A stretch of DNA of 64,000 nucleotides, taken from positions 16,288,376 through 16,352,375 of the forward strand of contig CP099854.1 of NCBI GenBank assembly GCA_030062745.1. Reading direction: 5' to 3'. Numbering within the stretch: position 1 is the stretch's first letter; the number at the start of each line of letters is the position of its first letter. The notes under the pieces are model-generated. The model did not search any database. It saw only the letters and a program-made list of their open reading frames with translations, and was not told the DNA's origin. Positions 24,569 through 35,081 of the stretch are shown one piece after another. Made by a program: the position numbers and the translations under genes. This DNA is from Capitulum mitella (lineage: Eukaryota; Arthropoda; Thecostraca; Pollicipedomorpha; Pollicipedidae).

Positions 24569-24828
24569 CAGTGGCAGATCCAGGCCATGTGCTAGAAGGG
24601 GGAGAAATAAGTATCCGCCCGTGGAACCTGACCTGCCCCAAAGTGTTGATTTCTCCTACGATCTTTGTTTTTCAGTTTCTGGTCAGCAATATGCACGTCA
24701 AATTCCAATCTCGGAAACAGTCTGCGTAATCTTCACTGGAAAACTGAAGCCAAAGGACATGTTTGATCCCAGTTTGTGAACGCGGGGGTTGTCACGTGAT
24801 CGATGACTGCTCCCTGGATCCGCCAGCG
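24569..24828 (+). mobile_element. MITE family D, copy D1 (hAT type)
   Basis: Starts CAGTGGCAGATCCAGG; the right end read inwards is CGCTGGCGGATCCAGG. The flanks CCTGTGCC (24561-24568) and CCCGTGCC (24829-24836) match at 7 of 8. Length 260 bp, no coding capacity. Confidence 0.88.
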
Positions 24829-25453
24829 CCCGTGCCAGAGATGTGCCAAACATCGACCCGACCCGGCTGAACCCGATTTCGCAGTGATCGCGTCACCAGA
24901 TGACGTCACGGATCCGGCTGGAACCGGCTGGCCTGGCCGCGCCTGGTGACATCACCGCCTCTCCCGAACCAGGCGCCGCGTCACGGAAGTGTGACGTCAC
25001 CCGGCGTGACGGGCGGGTCGCGCGGCGTCTGAGTCACCGCGGCCCACTCAAGGTCACGCCGTGCCGTCGTACCCGCGGTCCCGCGGGCATGGCGGCAGGG
25101 GCGCCGCCAGGAGCCGACGTCAGGGGGGACCGCCGATTGCCGGGCCGCCACCGCCCCTGCCGCGGACCGACTGAACCCCCCCCCCTTCCCCAGGATTCCC
25201 TTGCCCCTTCCGTCCGCGCCTGACGCCGCCTTTCCCGCCGCTCGGCCGGCGCCCGCGGAGCCGGTGACGTCACACGGCGCGCCTGCACGCGCAGCCGTGA
25301 CGTCACGGCCGGTTGGCGCGCCGCGCGCCGCGCGGGACGCCAGTTTCGCTCGGCGGCGGCGGGCGGCGGGCGCGGTCGGCGCTATCGGCGGGCAGATAGC
25401 ACGCGGCCGGCCGGGACTCAGCGCCACAGAGCGGGGACCGCGGCGGCGCTGTG
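24829..25453 (+). promoter_or_regulatory. CpG-rich block with four CRE palindromes, candidate promoter
   Basis: TGACGTCA occurs at 24901, 24992, 25265 and 25298 (two more upstream at 23476 and 24045). The block is dense in CpG and leads into the ATG at 25454. CREB/ATF-family factors bind this palindrome. No TATA box is evident, as in many CpG-type promoters. The promoter role is inferred. Confidence 0.45.
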
Positions 25454-25641
25454 ATGACCTCCGTGTGGCGGTGCGAGCAGCTCGGCTCGGAGCTCGAACT
25501 GCGCGACATGCGCGCGGCCGACGTCAACGAGAACACGGAGAAGCGGCGCGGCGAGTCGGAGTCGGAGTCGGAGTCGCGGAGTCGGCCGGAGTCGGGGGAG
25601 CTGGCCGCGGAGCCGCTGCAGAACGGCGACGAGCCGGACGG
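25454..25641 (+). CDS. Candidate first coding exon, unknown protein (partial)
   Basis: I do not recognise this protein. An ATG with G at -3 opens 62 complete codons: an N-terminal half with MTSVWRCEQLGSELELRDM, then an acidic, Ser/Glu-rich tract encoded by a (GGAGTC)n run (repeated ES/RS pairs), and an end rich in Glu, Asp and Pro. The reading stops making sense after GGACGG and a GTCAGT, a usable though not ideal splice donor, is at 25642. If it is the donor the exon ends in phase 2. The downstream sequence turns into TACTCGGTACTCC repeats, which fits an intron. The CpG block and the CRE sites upstream support a 5' end. Alternative: chance open frame in GC-rich DNA. No downstream exon was identified. 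Confidence 0.35.
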
Positions 25642-27486
25642 GTCAGTACTCCGCATTCCGTACTTGGTACTCCGTACGCAGATGTGCGGCGGTGGCGGGC
25701 TGAACGGGCCGGTGTACCGTACCCAGAACTCGGTACGCCGTACTCCGGAGCTTTGTTCGTGGTGCGGTGGGGTCAAGCTAAACGGGCCAGTTCTCATTAC
25801 TCGGTTCTTGGTACTCGGTACTCGGCGTTCGGGAGCCGTATACGTCGCGGCCTGGGCGGGCTGAGCATAGCCACAGGTCTCCGCTGCCGTAATTGACATT
25901 GCCTTCACCACGCTTCTGTTCCCATAAAGTTAGCCTGTGAATTCATGGCGGCAGAACGGGGGGGGGGGCGGGGCACCGTTCCCCCCCCTGAAGAAAAAGC
26001 TAAAAAAGTCGTTGCCTCCCTAACCGGAACATGTCCCGCCGAAACTGCCTGTGATGTGGTTACAAATGGTACAATTCAGCGTATGGCGTCACAAACGAAG
26101 GGTGACGTTCAGACGTTTCTGGTAACGTCAGTGATTTTCATTGCCCTCCATCCTCGCGGCGAGGCCGAGTACGGTCCTGTACCGACTGAGCTAGTCTAGT
26201 CTGATAGTCGCATGTGATACCGTCCGGACAGACCGGTAGAAACGGAATTCCCCAGCCAGCGTGGTTCGGAGCAGATATTTGCCGGGATCTCGATGCAATA
26301 CAGGTTATCCTGATTTCGCGTCGAATCCCAAGCTGACCAGGATAAGCGCTGCGTCACCTAGGCACCGCCGTGTTCCGGAGGGACACGACCTTTCCGAGAT
26401 GCCGCAAAGACCCGCCCAGGTCAACGCAAGGGTTGACCATACAGCACGGGAATAACCTACACTCCGTCGGGATCCTGGCGCGTCCGGTTCGGAGTTTCGC
26501 CAGTGTGGGTGAGCGGGTGCCGGCTCGGCAACGGTCCCCGCGCCGCCATCTCACCGGTCGGCTCCTCCGTTTTTTTATGTCCCTTCCTGCGCGAAGGCGG
26601 CCGCGGCGTGGCCTTGTTTACACTGCTGCCGCCCGCCCTCACCGTCTGTTGACTGGGAGATACGAGTTGAGATAGGCCGCTATCTCCTCCCCGCGTCGCC
26701 TAGTCCCCTCCGCCGCCGCCGTGCCCTGCGTGGCCGTGTCGGACGTACCGGCCGTACCCGTCTCACCTTCGCCGGTCCAGCGGCGCCGGCACGCCCTTCG
26801 AGCGCGTGCAGCCGTCCGGCCTCCCCCGCCGCCGGCGTGTGGACTCGCCCGTGCAGCGGCCGCCGCCGGCGCCGGCCCGGGTGGGCGTGGCTTCCGTTCG
26901 GTCCCCCTCAAGCACGTGGCTCCCGTTCGGTCCTGACGCCTTCGGCCGGGCCCGGTGCCGCAGGCGCGCCCTGGAGTGGGGCTGGGCGCAACAGGTCGGT
27001 GGCGGCGGTACCTGTTGCACGCTTGTGGCACCGTTCGGCGGTGCGGGGCGGGGTCGGCCGACTTCGGAGAGGGAGGGGCTCCTTTCTCAGGGAGTATGGT
27101 CAGCGGGAATGTCAACGCATAAGTCGGACACGTCGTTGTCGCGAGGAAAACTCTGGGACTGTTGTCTAGAATTTGTTGGAAGTTGCACGGTGGCTGAAAA
27201 ACTGGCCCGGTCTCTTTTTCTGATTCTCATTTACCAGCCACTGGCACGAACTTAATGAGTGGGTTAATGCACTCTGTTCGGTGATTTGGGACAGCTGGGC
27301 GCACTAGGCTTCTGTAAAGACAACGTCGAATGTACGCTCGAAAATAGCTTACGAGTCTGGCAATACATGCCGGAAATGAAAGAAACCAACTCACTCATTG
27401 ATTGATGTGTAGTCAATAGAGCGCCGAGCGCAACACGTTTTATATGGAATAATTTGATGTTTTTAGATGTCATGACGCCTCTCAAG
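25642..27486. other. Unassigned DNA, presumed intron plus CpG-rich block
   Basis: It begins with degenerate TACTCGGTACTC repeats to about 25840. From about 26500 to 27080 it is again CpG-rich with overlapping frames on both strands and no clear exon. Confidence 0.4.
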
Positions 27487-27636
27487 CACGGGCGCAGCCA
27501 GGATTTTCTTAAGGGGGGGGGGAGCTCAGTGTGAACTGAAATCATACGAAAACCGACTGCCGGGAAGACGATGTGCAATGGTTGTCACCAAAAATGCGGG
27601 CCTAGGGGGCCCCGCCTCGCTTTGGCTTCGCCGGTG
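27487..27636 (+). mobile_element. MITE family B, copy B4
   Basis: Starts CACGGGCGCAGCCAGG, ends TTCGCCGGTG. It is the copy closest to B3 inside (AGCTCAGTGTGAACTGAA, GGAAGACGATGTGCAATGG). The flanks agree at 5 of 8. Confidence 0.78.
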
Positions 27637-28932
27637 CTCATATGTTTTTCGTTTCATTTTAATTTTAGTTATGTCAGTTAACTTGCGGTTTTTCTTCATT
27701 GCAAGTATTGAGTCTTTAATTTTCTTCATCCTCTCAGAATCCCGCATTTAGTTCCTGGCGGTCGTTTCATCAGTAAGCGTCACTTTGACCCTGTAGTGTG
27801 GACAATGCCACGTTACCCGGTTTTCCAGCATACATGGCTTTGCAGTGAGCAGGGAGGTTCCCACGGTGCCAGGCCTCACAGATCTCACAGCTACTCAGCC
27901 GGCATTCTGCCGTGGGAGAACTCCGCTGGTCAAGACCACTGGTGAAAAGAAGTAACCGAAAACAGCGGGCCGATGTTGTCTCGTGTCATTGCTGGCATTC
28001 ATACAAAACCGCGAGTTTCCCAGTTTCCGACTCACCTGAATTCTTTAACACTCCTTCCGACCATTAACCTGAAATATTATATAAAATGTTATTCAACTTA
28101 ATTTATATAATATTATATTATATGTAATATTCTACAAATTTTCTTGAGTGCACCTCACGGTGATCACAGAAGGAAGCTTCACTGCTGGCCATACACGAGT
28201 ATTTCTCCATGGTCACCATGGCGTGTCTGTTTCTGATCCAATTATTCTCGCTCGCTTTCTTGTTTCTCGGCTGCTTGCTTCACCAGCTGGTACTGAGCCG
28301 CCGACTGCCCATCACTCGACGTGGGTGGACATCCACCAGCTAAGCCGACGCCAGAGAGACCCTCGACCGCCATTTCGCGCGCGAATCGGCGCCACACCAC
28401 AGCCAGTCCCGCTGATGTGGCAGTCCAGCGGGCGGCTTTCCGCGCGAACGATCGGAACGTCAGCTGACTAACCCTGCGGGCTTTCAGCGCGCAGTCCCGA
28501 ATGCTTTGTGGCAGACTTTGAGCGAATCCTGAACAGGTTGTGAGCATTCTGTAAAAATCCCTGGGAAGTTTGCGTATGGTCTGGGAGACAGTTTGCGAGT
28601 GGTCCCTGGACAGACTGCGGCAGTCTGCGGGCAGTCCCCTTATAGAATGTGGACTCTGGGCAGTCTGCGCTCTGTGGACATTCTGGGGCCATTTTGGGTC
28701 TAACCTGGGCTTTGTGCGGGCGGTGGTCTGGGGCGTTGCGTGAGCAGTCGGTAGCCGGTCGGTAGGGAGTTTGCTCGCAGTATGAAGAGCCTGCTGCCTC
28801 TGTGGGTGGTCTCTGGGCAGGGTGTGGGTAGTCTGAAGAGTCTGTGAGCGATCCGAAGAGTGTGGACAGCGTGGCGATATGGGCAGGCTGATGAGTCTTT
28901 GGTTAGTGTTCGGGCAGTCTCTGGACATTGTA
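27637..28932. other. Unassigned DNA
   Basis: No gene recognised apart from a possible minus-strand microexon listed separately. A TATAATATTA-rich tract lies at 28070-28140. From about 28560 CAGTCTG-type degenerate repeats begin and run into the 29-bp array. Confidence 0.4.
28036..28068 (-). other. Possible 33-nt microexon between strong splice signals
   Basis: On the minus strand an AT-rich tract ending TTTCAG is followed by 33 bases and then CAG followed by GTGAGTCGG, a near-ideal donor. One of three frames is open and reads LMVGRSVKEF. Exon status is inferred only from the splice signals; no adjoining exon was found. Confidence 0.2.
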
Positions 28933-29260
28933 CAGTCTGAGGGCAGTCTGCGGTCAGTAAGCAGTCTGAGGGCAGTCTGTGTACAGCGAGCAGTCTGAGG
29001 GCAGTCTGTGGATAGTGTTCAATCTGAGGACAGTCTGTGGACAATGTGCAGTCTGAAGGCAGTCAGTGGGTAGTGTGCGGTCTGAGGGCAGTCTGTGGGT
29101 GGTGTGCAGTTTGAGGGCAGTCTACGGGCAGCGTGCAGTCTGAGGGCATCCTGTGAGCAGTAAGCAGTCAGAGGGGAGTCGTGGACAGTGCAGTCTGAGG
29201 GCAGCCTGTGGACAGTGCGCAGTGCAAGTGGCAGGCTATGGTGAGTGAGCAGTCTGAGGG
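28933..29260. repeat. Minisatellite, about 29-31-bp unit
   Basis: CAGTCTGAGGGCAGTCTGTG recurs about 11 times, first at 28933 and 28962 (29 bp apart). Degenerate copies extend leftwards to about 28560. Confidence 0.88.
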
Positions 29261-31793
29261 CAGTTTGGGCGCCGGCTGGCCGGCGGGTGTCCGTGGCCGC
29301 GTGTCCAGCTGTTGGCCCGGACTGCTCAACATCTGCCGACAGTACACCGGCTCAGGCAGCCGCCGCGAAGCGGACGCTGCGTGGCAGCTGCGGTTGGACC
29401 GGCGTGCGTAGGCGGGCGCCGCAGCGGCCGGCGTGTTAGTCACAAGCACGTGATCGGGCGGTATTCGAGTGCCAGTGTGAGCCAGGGCGACACTGTGGCG
29501 TTTGAGTACGTGCAGCAGACCGTGGGGGATGGGGCGGCGGTCTTGCCAACTTTGGAGAGTTCTGACAGGAACGTTACAGTGGTGTTTGTGAAGGCAATGC
29601 CTCGAAGGGTCTTTGGCCTCACTAGCTTTGGGAAACGTTACCATGGGCACGTGATGTTTCCATGGGAAAAAACTACCGCGAAATGGCTGTGGTCGTGCCA
29701 CTTAGCGCTCCTACATCATTGCTCGAGGTCTATGGTCTCCTTCCTTCCGTGGTCTGTAGTGTCCAGCTAGGGTCTTGCATGGTCTGTGATCCCGTGGTCT
29801 GGTCTCCGGTATGGTGGCCGGTGGTTCGTGGTCTTCAGACAGGGCGCCCTGTTGTCTGTGGGTGGACCCGAACAGGCGCGTGATTGGCGTTTTTATAGCT
29901 GGCTTCTCGATCCGACAACAGACGACCTCCCGACTCGGGTTACACTGTGGCGCGCAGGTCGTCATTTGAGAGCCACTGACATTGCCGATGATTGCTCGAC
30001 CGAACCGGAACGCTCGGTCGGAGCGGGCGGATATTCTGGGACGCAATTTTACGAAATGTTGCCTTGTCGGACGTGAAGAACTCGCTTATGGGTCGTCGCA
30101 CGTGCTTAGTGGGCTATCAATAGACCGTCACGTGCTGGTTTCACTGTTCTTCCATCAGGTGTGGAATGCATTCTTGTTGGGTCTCAACCAGCCTCTTCAT
30201 GGCCATGGTAGTCATGAACATGCTGGACGTCACTATGCCCCGTGGCGTGATGTTCTTCAGTCATCAAACAGCCCAAATGTATTCCGGTGGATAATTTATG
30301 CGCGATCTTTTCCTCGTCATTGCTACTGTGGGTGGTTAAGCACAGGGACGAACGACGTGTCGTCCAGTCCAATACTTCTGTGGGCATAAGGCTGCAGGAC
30401 TCCATCCAATGAATGATTCAGGAGATCTGCAATGATCGTCGCAAAGCGTAGTAATGTGATTGGACTGACGATCGATTTCAAGGCGAAAGGTGCCGTCTGA
30501 CGCCATTTATGTCTTTGTTTTTACATCGCGCATGCATTGCGTTGGAAGGTGTGTTTTTAGTTTGGCGGAATTATTGCGTCCTGTCTGCGGCCGTTGCCTT
30601 GACAACGGCCAACATGCCAAGTTAATCTCGCCCCACGCCCACCACACAATATGAGTGCGTGGTCCTTGCCAGCTCTCATCTGAAACGGGGAACAAGTCGG
30701 CACGTCCGGCTTGTTCCATTTTTCAGCCCCTCAGTTTCACCCCTTTTGCCTGTGAGGAGGTATCTTCAGTTGAACAGGTCAGAGAGCTGCAGCGAGCGGT
30801 GAGCGTAATGTTCGGCTGGTTGCGAGCGAAGCCGGAAATCGCCCCTCCCCCGCCTCGCTCAGCAGAACAGCTGTCCGCCGCGGGGCTGGCGGCAGGAAAA
30901 CTGTTCCGTCTGTGGTCACGTCATGACTGGCCGGTTTACGCGGTCAGGGACGGCGTCTTTCCGCGCGCTCCCGCGCGACGCACTAGCGCCGCCGCCTCAC
31001 CTGGCGGCGGCGCGGGGAACCGCCGTGTTTGCTTGGCAGACGAACCCGCAATCGGCCGCTGCCGCCGGTGGGAATTTGCGTGAGGCGGATGCGCGTGCTG
31101 CGAGCGCGTAAAAAACGAGCGGCCGGTGGCGCAACCTGGTGGCGATCTCCGCCCGCTCCGCCACCACGGACGTATCGCCAAGTCACTGCGCGAACTGCGC
31201 ACGTGGCTGGGCGCACTGCCGGATCTTCCAAGTGGGGGGGGGGGGGCTGGCCACTGGGGTCAGGCTGATTTGAGGATGGCCTCAGGTTGGGGGTGGAATG
31301 GTCAGATAGGTCAAGCATTTCTCGGACTTTATTCGATTAGGCATTTTGATAACTGTTGTTCCTGGTCCTTAGACATATTTGCAAGGGAAGAAATCGCCGG
31401 GTCGTTTTACGTACATTATCTGCCGCTTTTGTCTTTGGAGGAGACTGTCGTTCTTTTGACCATCATGGACACGCCACTGACCGGCCATTTTGCGCGGGAA
31501 ATCAGAAGCCATATATCGAGCCGCCAGCAGCTGCCATTTCCCATCGTTTCGACGCGAAACATCACCATAACTAGACATAGACATGGACAAAAACATATAT
31601 TTGGGCAACTCACAAAACACTTGCAGTTATTACAGCCCATCGTCGAGGTGACAAAATAGTGCAGGGGTCTTAGGGCGGCGTTGTCAAGTAACGCGTAAAA
31701 CGGTACATGATTAGAAGACATTGCTGCGCCGAGTTACTGATGGCGGGCACACACCAAATGACGCTGCAGTGCATACCAGCAAGGGGGCACGGA
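29261..31793. other. Unassigned DNA
   Basis: About 2.5 kb without a supported gene. Frames of 60-177 codons exist on both strands around 29300-29700 and 31130-31660 but carry no motif I recognise. A poly-G run of about 12 lies near 31228. Confidence 0.4.
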
Positions 31794-31847
31794 CTCAGCG
31801 AGGGAGAGGCCAAACATCAGCTGATGTCCGACCTCTCCCTCGCTGAG
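31794..31847. repeat. 54-bp near-perfect palindrome
   Basis: Outer arms CTCAGCGAGGGAGAGG and its exact complement (16 bp each) enclose 22 bases whose middle is itself a perfect palindrome, ACATCAGCTGATGT. Over the full 27-bp arms 24 positions pair and there is no unpaired loop beyond the central AGCT. Confidence 0.95.
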
Positions 31848-32048
31848 CAGACGTCACCGGCCGCCGGAGCCGGCCGGTGGTGCGCTCCTGAGGCCCTGGG
31901 TGGACCGTCCGTCGCCGGCGGCGATGTCCTGGTCCTGCGCGCGCTGGGCCTGGGCGGGTACGTTTGGTCGGACCTCTGCCTGCCTCACTGTGGACCAGCG
32001 TCGCGTGCCACGGCGGGTCGGACCTTTGCTCACGCAGAGCTGCGTGAG
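31848..32048. other. Spacer between palindrome and MITE E
   Basis: GC-rich; no feature recognised. Confidence 0.4.
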
Positions 32049-32310
32049 CAGGGGCGTATCCAGGATTTCACAGTGGGGAGGGGGCACAACTCACAATTTT
32101 CTACTGAAAACTTAGTTTAGCGCGCCGCAAGCGCGCGAAATTTGCTGCGTGACGTACAGCAACACCGTATGTTCTCGATCTCTTCTTATTTGGACCTGCC
32201 CACCCAGAACTTTTAATTGCTGACATTCATTCACACGTATATTTATATAAGTAAAAAAAAAATGATTAGGGGGCACGTGCCCCCTGTGGCCCCCTTTGGA
32301 TATGCCACTG
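32049..32310 (+). mobile_element. MITE family E
   Basis: Ends CAGGGGCGTATCCAGG and, read inwards from the right, CAGTGGCATATCCAAA; subterminal GGGGGCAC and GGGGGCCA also mirror each other. 262 bp, AT-richer inside. The flanking 8-mers do not match convincingly, so the target duplication has decayed. Only one copy is seen in the window. Confidence 0.78.
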
Positions 32311-32376
32311 CACATTGACCCGAACGGATCTTCTTACTGGTCCTGTGCCGCGCTATCAGAGCTGTTGTGCCGGAGG

Positions 32377-32583
32377 CAGGGACGCAGCTGGGGGGGGGGG
32401 AGCTTGGGGACCGTGACTTTTCCTTGAGGTTGAATTTAACGTTTCTGTCCGCATAAAATTAAAATAAGTAAAAATTTGAGGAACTTGGAAATAAAGTCGC
32501 CGAAATCCAAAGAACATTCAGTGTGTGAGTGTGAGGGACAGGTTTGTCCTGCCCCCCTCGACAAAATCCTGGCTACGCCCGTG
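32377..32583 (+). mobile_element. MITE family F, copy F1 (perfect 8-bp TSD)
   Basis: Ends CAGGGACGCAGCTGGG and, from the right, CACGGGCGTAGCCAGG. Both flanks are GCCGGAGG (32369-32376 and 32584-32591), an exact 8-bp target duplication. 207 bp, with a poly-G run just inside the left end. It lies 66 bp from element E. The perfect duplication suggests a young insertion. Confidence 0.93.
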
Positions 32584-32591
32584 GCCGGAGG

Positions 32592-33314
32592 TGATTTGGC
32601 TGAGCCGTCTGTGGCCGCACGGCCGCTCTCTGTTGACAGTTGGTGCTCGTCACACACGCGCTGTTCGGTTATCTTGTGCGGCCCGACCGCTGTGCGCGGT
32701 GGCCGATAGCGGCCTGCGCAGCCTGCCGCCGGCGGCGACCGAGCGGCTACTCACAGCCGCCGCGTGGCGTCTTTCAGACACGCCGGCCGGCAGGCGGGCG
32801 CCATCTTGGACGGTCTTCAGGGGCCGTTGCCGATGGCAGCGGTGTCAAGAAGCATCATCCAAGACTCCGGTCAGGGGCTGTAATGTCAGGCAGTGGATGA
32901 TTGGAGGGCCTTGGATGTCCCGGACGACGCTTTTTGACCGTCTTCCGTGGCGGGAATACCTGAAAGAAGTTGTCGATAACAGCGCCCGTTTCGAAAGCGA
33001 GAATAGCCCCTGATGACATTTCTTAAGAGAAGACTTTTATGACTCTTGGGTGACAGCCGTTGATGGCAGTCTGTGATAACCGTCATTGATGATGGTCCTG
33101 ATGACGGCGATTGGTCTCGCTCGTGATGACGTTTCCTGATGTCAGTCCCTTAATGCCTCAATGATGTCTATCCCTTAACTGCACGGGCACTGACATCAGT
33201 AGTTGATCTCCCTGGATGGTCCCGCCCGTTCCCGCCACTCGCAGCCTGGCTCTGATGTTGATTACGACAGACGTGCGGCCGCTGGACACCGTTTACCTGC
33301 TGCAGCCGCCGCTG
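32592..33314. other. Unassigned DNA with TGATGAC-rich segment
   Basis: No gene recognised. From about 33010 to 33190 TGATGACG/TGATGTC variants recur at irregular 15-30-bp spacing, a degenerate array. Confidence 0.4.
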
Positions 33315-33474
33315 TAGGGATGCAATCAGGGTTTCCTGAAACGAAAGACAAAAAATATTTTTTAGCACGCTGGCTCCTCCTCCGTCTTTTTTCTCCTCGC
33401 TCGCTATTCTTCTTAACCAGGGGCGGTGGGGGGGGGGGAGTCCCGCGGCCCCGTCTCTCTGGATGCGCCTTTGC
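33315..33474 (+). mobile_element. Probable MITE family H, copy H2
   Basis: The interior GGCTCCTCC, T-rich tract and CTCG, and the right end GGATGCGCCTTTG match H1. The left end TAGGGATGCAATCAGG is only a fair inverted match and the flanks agree at 5 of 8, so the left boundary is uncertain. Confidence 0.5.
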
Positions 33475-33689
33475 GCGGCCATAAGGCTGTCAGCTGAAAC
33501 CCCTGCGCCTGCCTGACGCAGGGCCTCGCCGCCGTCCGGCGCGGATTTAGTATTATCTCAGTGGATCACAATGCAGAGGAGGCCAGTGCTCGGTGTGGTC
33601 AACTGCGACGTGCCCTCCAGTACTGCATTTGCGGTTACTGAATTCATTGCTGGCTCTTCACTGGCGGAGCTTTGCAAAGATGTTGGCAA
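33475..33689. other. Spacer, unassigned
   Basis: No feature recognised. Confidence 0.4.
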
Positions 33690-33832
33690 AAATGGGGGGG
33701 GGGGCAGCGGAATGTTAATTTCAACAAATTCCGATATTGTTGAGGCCATTCTTTTCATGCACTTCCATAGACCTAATCTTAAAAATCCCAAATTATTGGG
33801 GTCTTTCCCGAAACCCCAAAGCCACGTGGCCC
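33690..33832 (-). mobile_element. Probable MITE family C, copy C6
   Basis: The right end, read inwards, gives CCACGTGGCTTTGGGGTTTCGGG, a diverged family-C terminus, followed by the poly-G and the TAATCTTAAAAATCCC core. The left end is not clear. Confidence 0.5.
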
Positions 33833-34932
33833 TCTCCAGCTACATTGTCACCCCACCCTGCGCCGTGTAAACAGCCCTCCCTGGCGTGAACTGGTCTCAC
33901 CGATCTTCGCAATGGGAGGTGGGGTCGTGACGTCACCGACACTTCAGTGCGCAAGTCGACTGACAGTCGCGTCGGTGTACCGATGGTGTAAAGTAATCTT
34001 GGGTATGGGTATAAAGTAATCTTGGGTAAATCTTCCCAGGCCTCTCTTCACTGTGATAGCCGAGCTGTGACGTCATCTGGGCACGTGACGTCGTTTGTCG
34101 GGAACGTCCCAGCGGCAGGAGCCGTTCGTAGAATAACGCAATCCGCGCCAATTGGCTTCCTAGCCGGATTTCGAACTCAGGTGAAGCTGTGTAAAATTCG
34201 TCCGTCAGTTACGCAAACTTTCGGGGAACGGCGCTGCATATTTTACACAGAACTCCAGGCGGTCTCCTGCGTCTAGCTGGCTGCGGCAGAGCCTGGAAAT
34301 GATGCTATCTGAATCTGTCCGGCGAAAATTGCAACGGTTTCCATCGCCGCCAGGAATTTCCGGCCTGCGCGTATTTCTGCTTAAAACCGATGAGTTTTCC
34401 CTGTTGCCCGCTGCCGCTCGCCCCCTCCCCGTCCCCCGCCGCCCCAGCCCCCTCCCCCCTCAGCACCTGGTATCGGCTGGCCCGGCGCGTGGGCAGTGGG
34501 GTCAGGGGTCACGGCCTGTTGCCCTGCGGCCCGCCCCCATGCCGGCTGCGAAGGTCCTTCCTTTGTTCTCGCCTTCACGCAGCGGCGGCAAGCGCTGCTT
34601 GGCCCGCGCACATGATGCCTGACGCATGATGCGTGATACGGTGCGCGGCTGCGCCAGTGCCGTGTCGCCTCTGTGTCGCTGATGTCGCAGTGGGGACAGC
34701 TGTGACACCGCAGTGTCACGGCAGGGCAGAGCAGTGACGCGGCATCGGCACCGGCTGCGTATCAGTGTCACCGCTCATGTGTCAGTGTCACCGCTGTTGT
34801 GCCACCGTCGTTCGCTGCTGTGTCGGTGCAACCTGGTGGCACTCCTGCGCCATTGCTGTGTCGCCGCTACGCAGCTGTGTGACAGCAGTGTCACCCGAGT
34901 CACTGCTCGGTCAGCGGTGTGCCACTTATGTA
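33833..34932. other. Unassigned DNA with two CREs and GTGTCACC-rich segment
   Basis: TGACGTCA at 33928 and 34068. TAAAGTAATCTTGGGTA occurs twice in tandem near 33990-34030. From 34640 to 34925 GTGTCACCG and its variants recur irregularly. No exon recognised. Confidence 0.4.
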
Positions 34933-35081
34933 CATAGGCGCAGCCAAGGAGGGGAGCCGGCCCCTCCCCCCGGCCCACAGGTTTTGCGAAAACCATTGCA
35001 CATCGTCTTTCGGCATGCGGTTTTCGTATGATTTCAGTTCATCCTGAACCCGGCCCCCCTTAAGTCCTGGCTGCGCCCCTG
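34933..35081 (-). mobile_element. MITE family B, copy B5 (hAT type)
   Basis: Left end CATAGGCGCAGCCAAGG, right end TCCTGGCTGCGCCCCTG. The flanks CTTATGTA (34925-34932) and CTTATGCA (35082-35089) match at 7 of 8. Orientation as in B2. Confidence 0.88.

Noticed and set aside
23958..24641. 227-codon minus-strand frame with G-P-M-A-Q-F repeats
   Set aside because: It is produced by the 24-bp minisatellite and extends into MITE D1.
28242..28928. 228-codon minus-strand frame
   Set aside because: Generated largely by CAGTCTG-type degenerate repeats.
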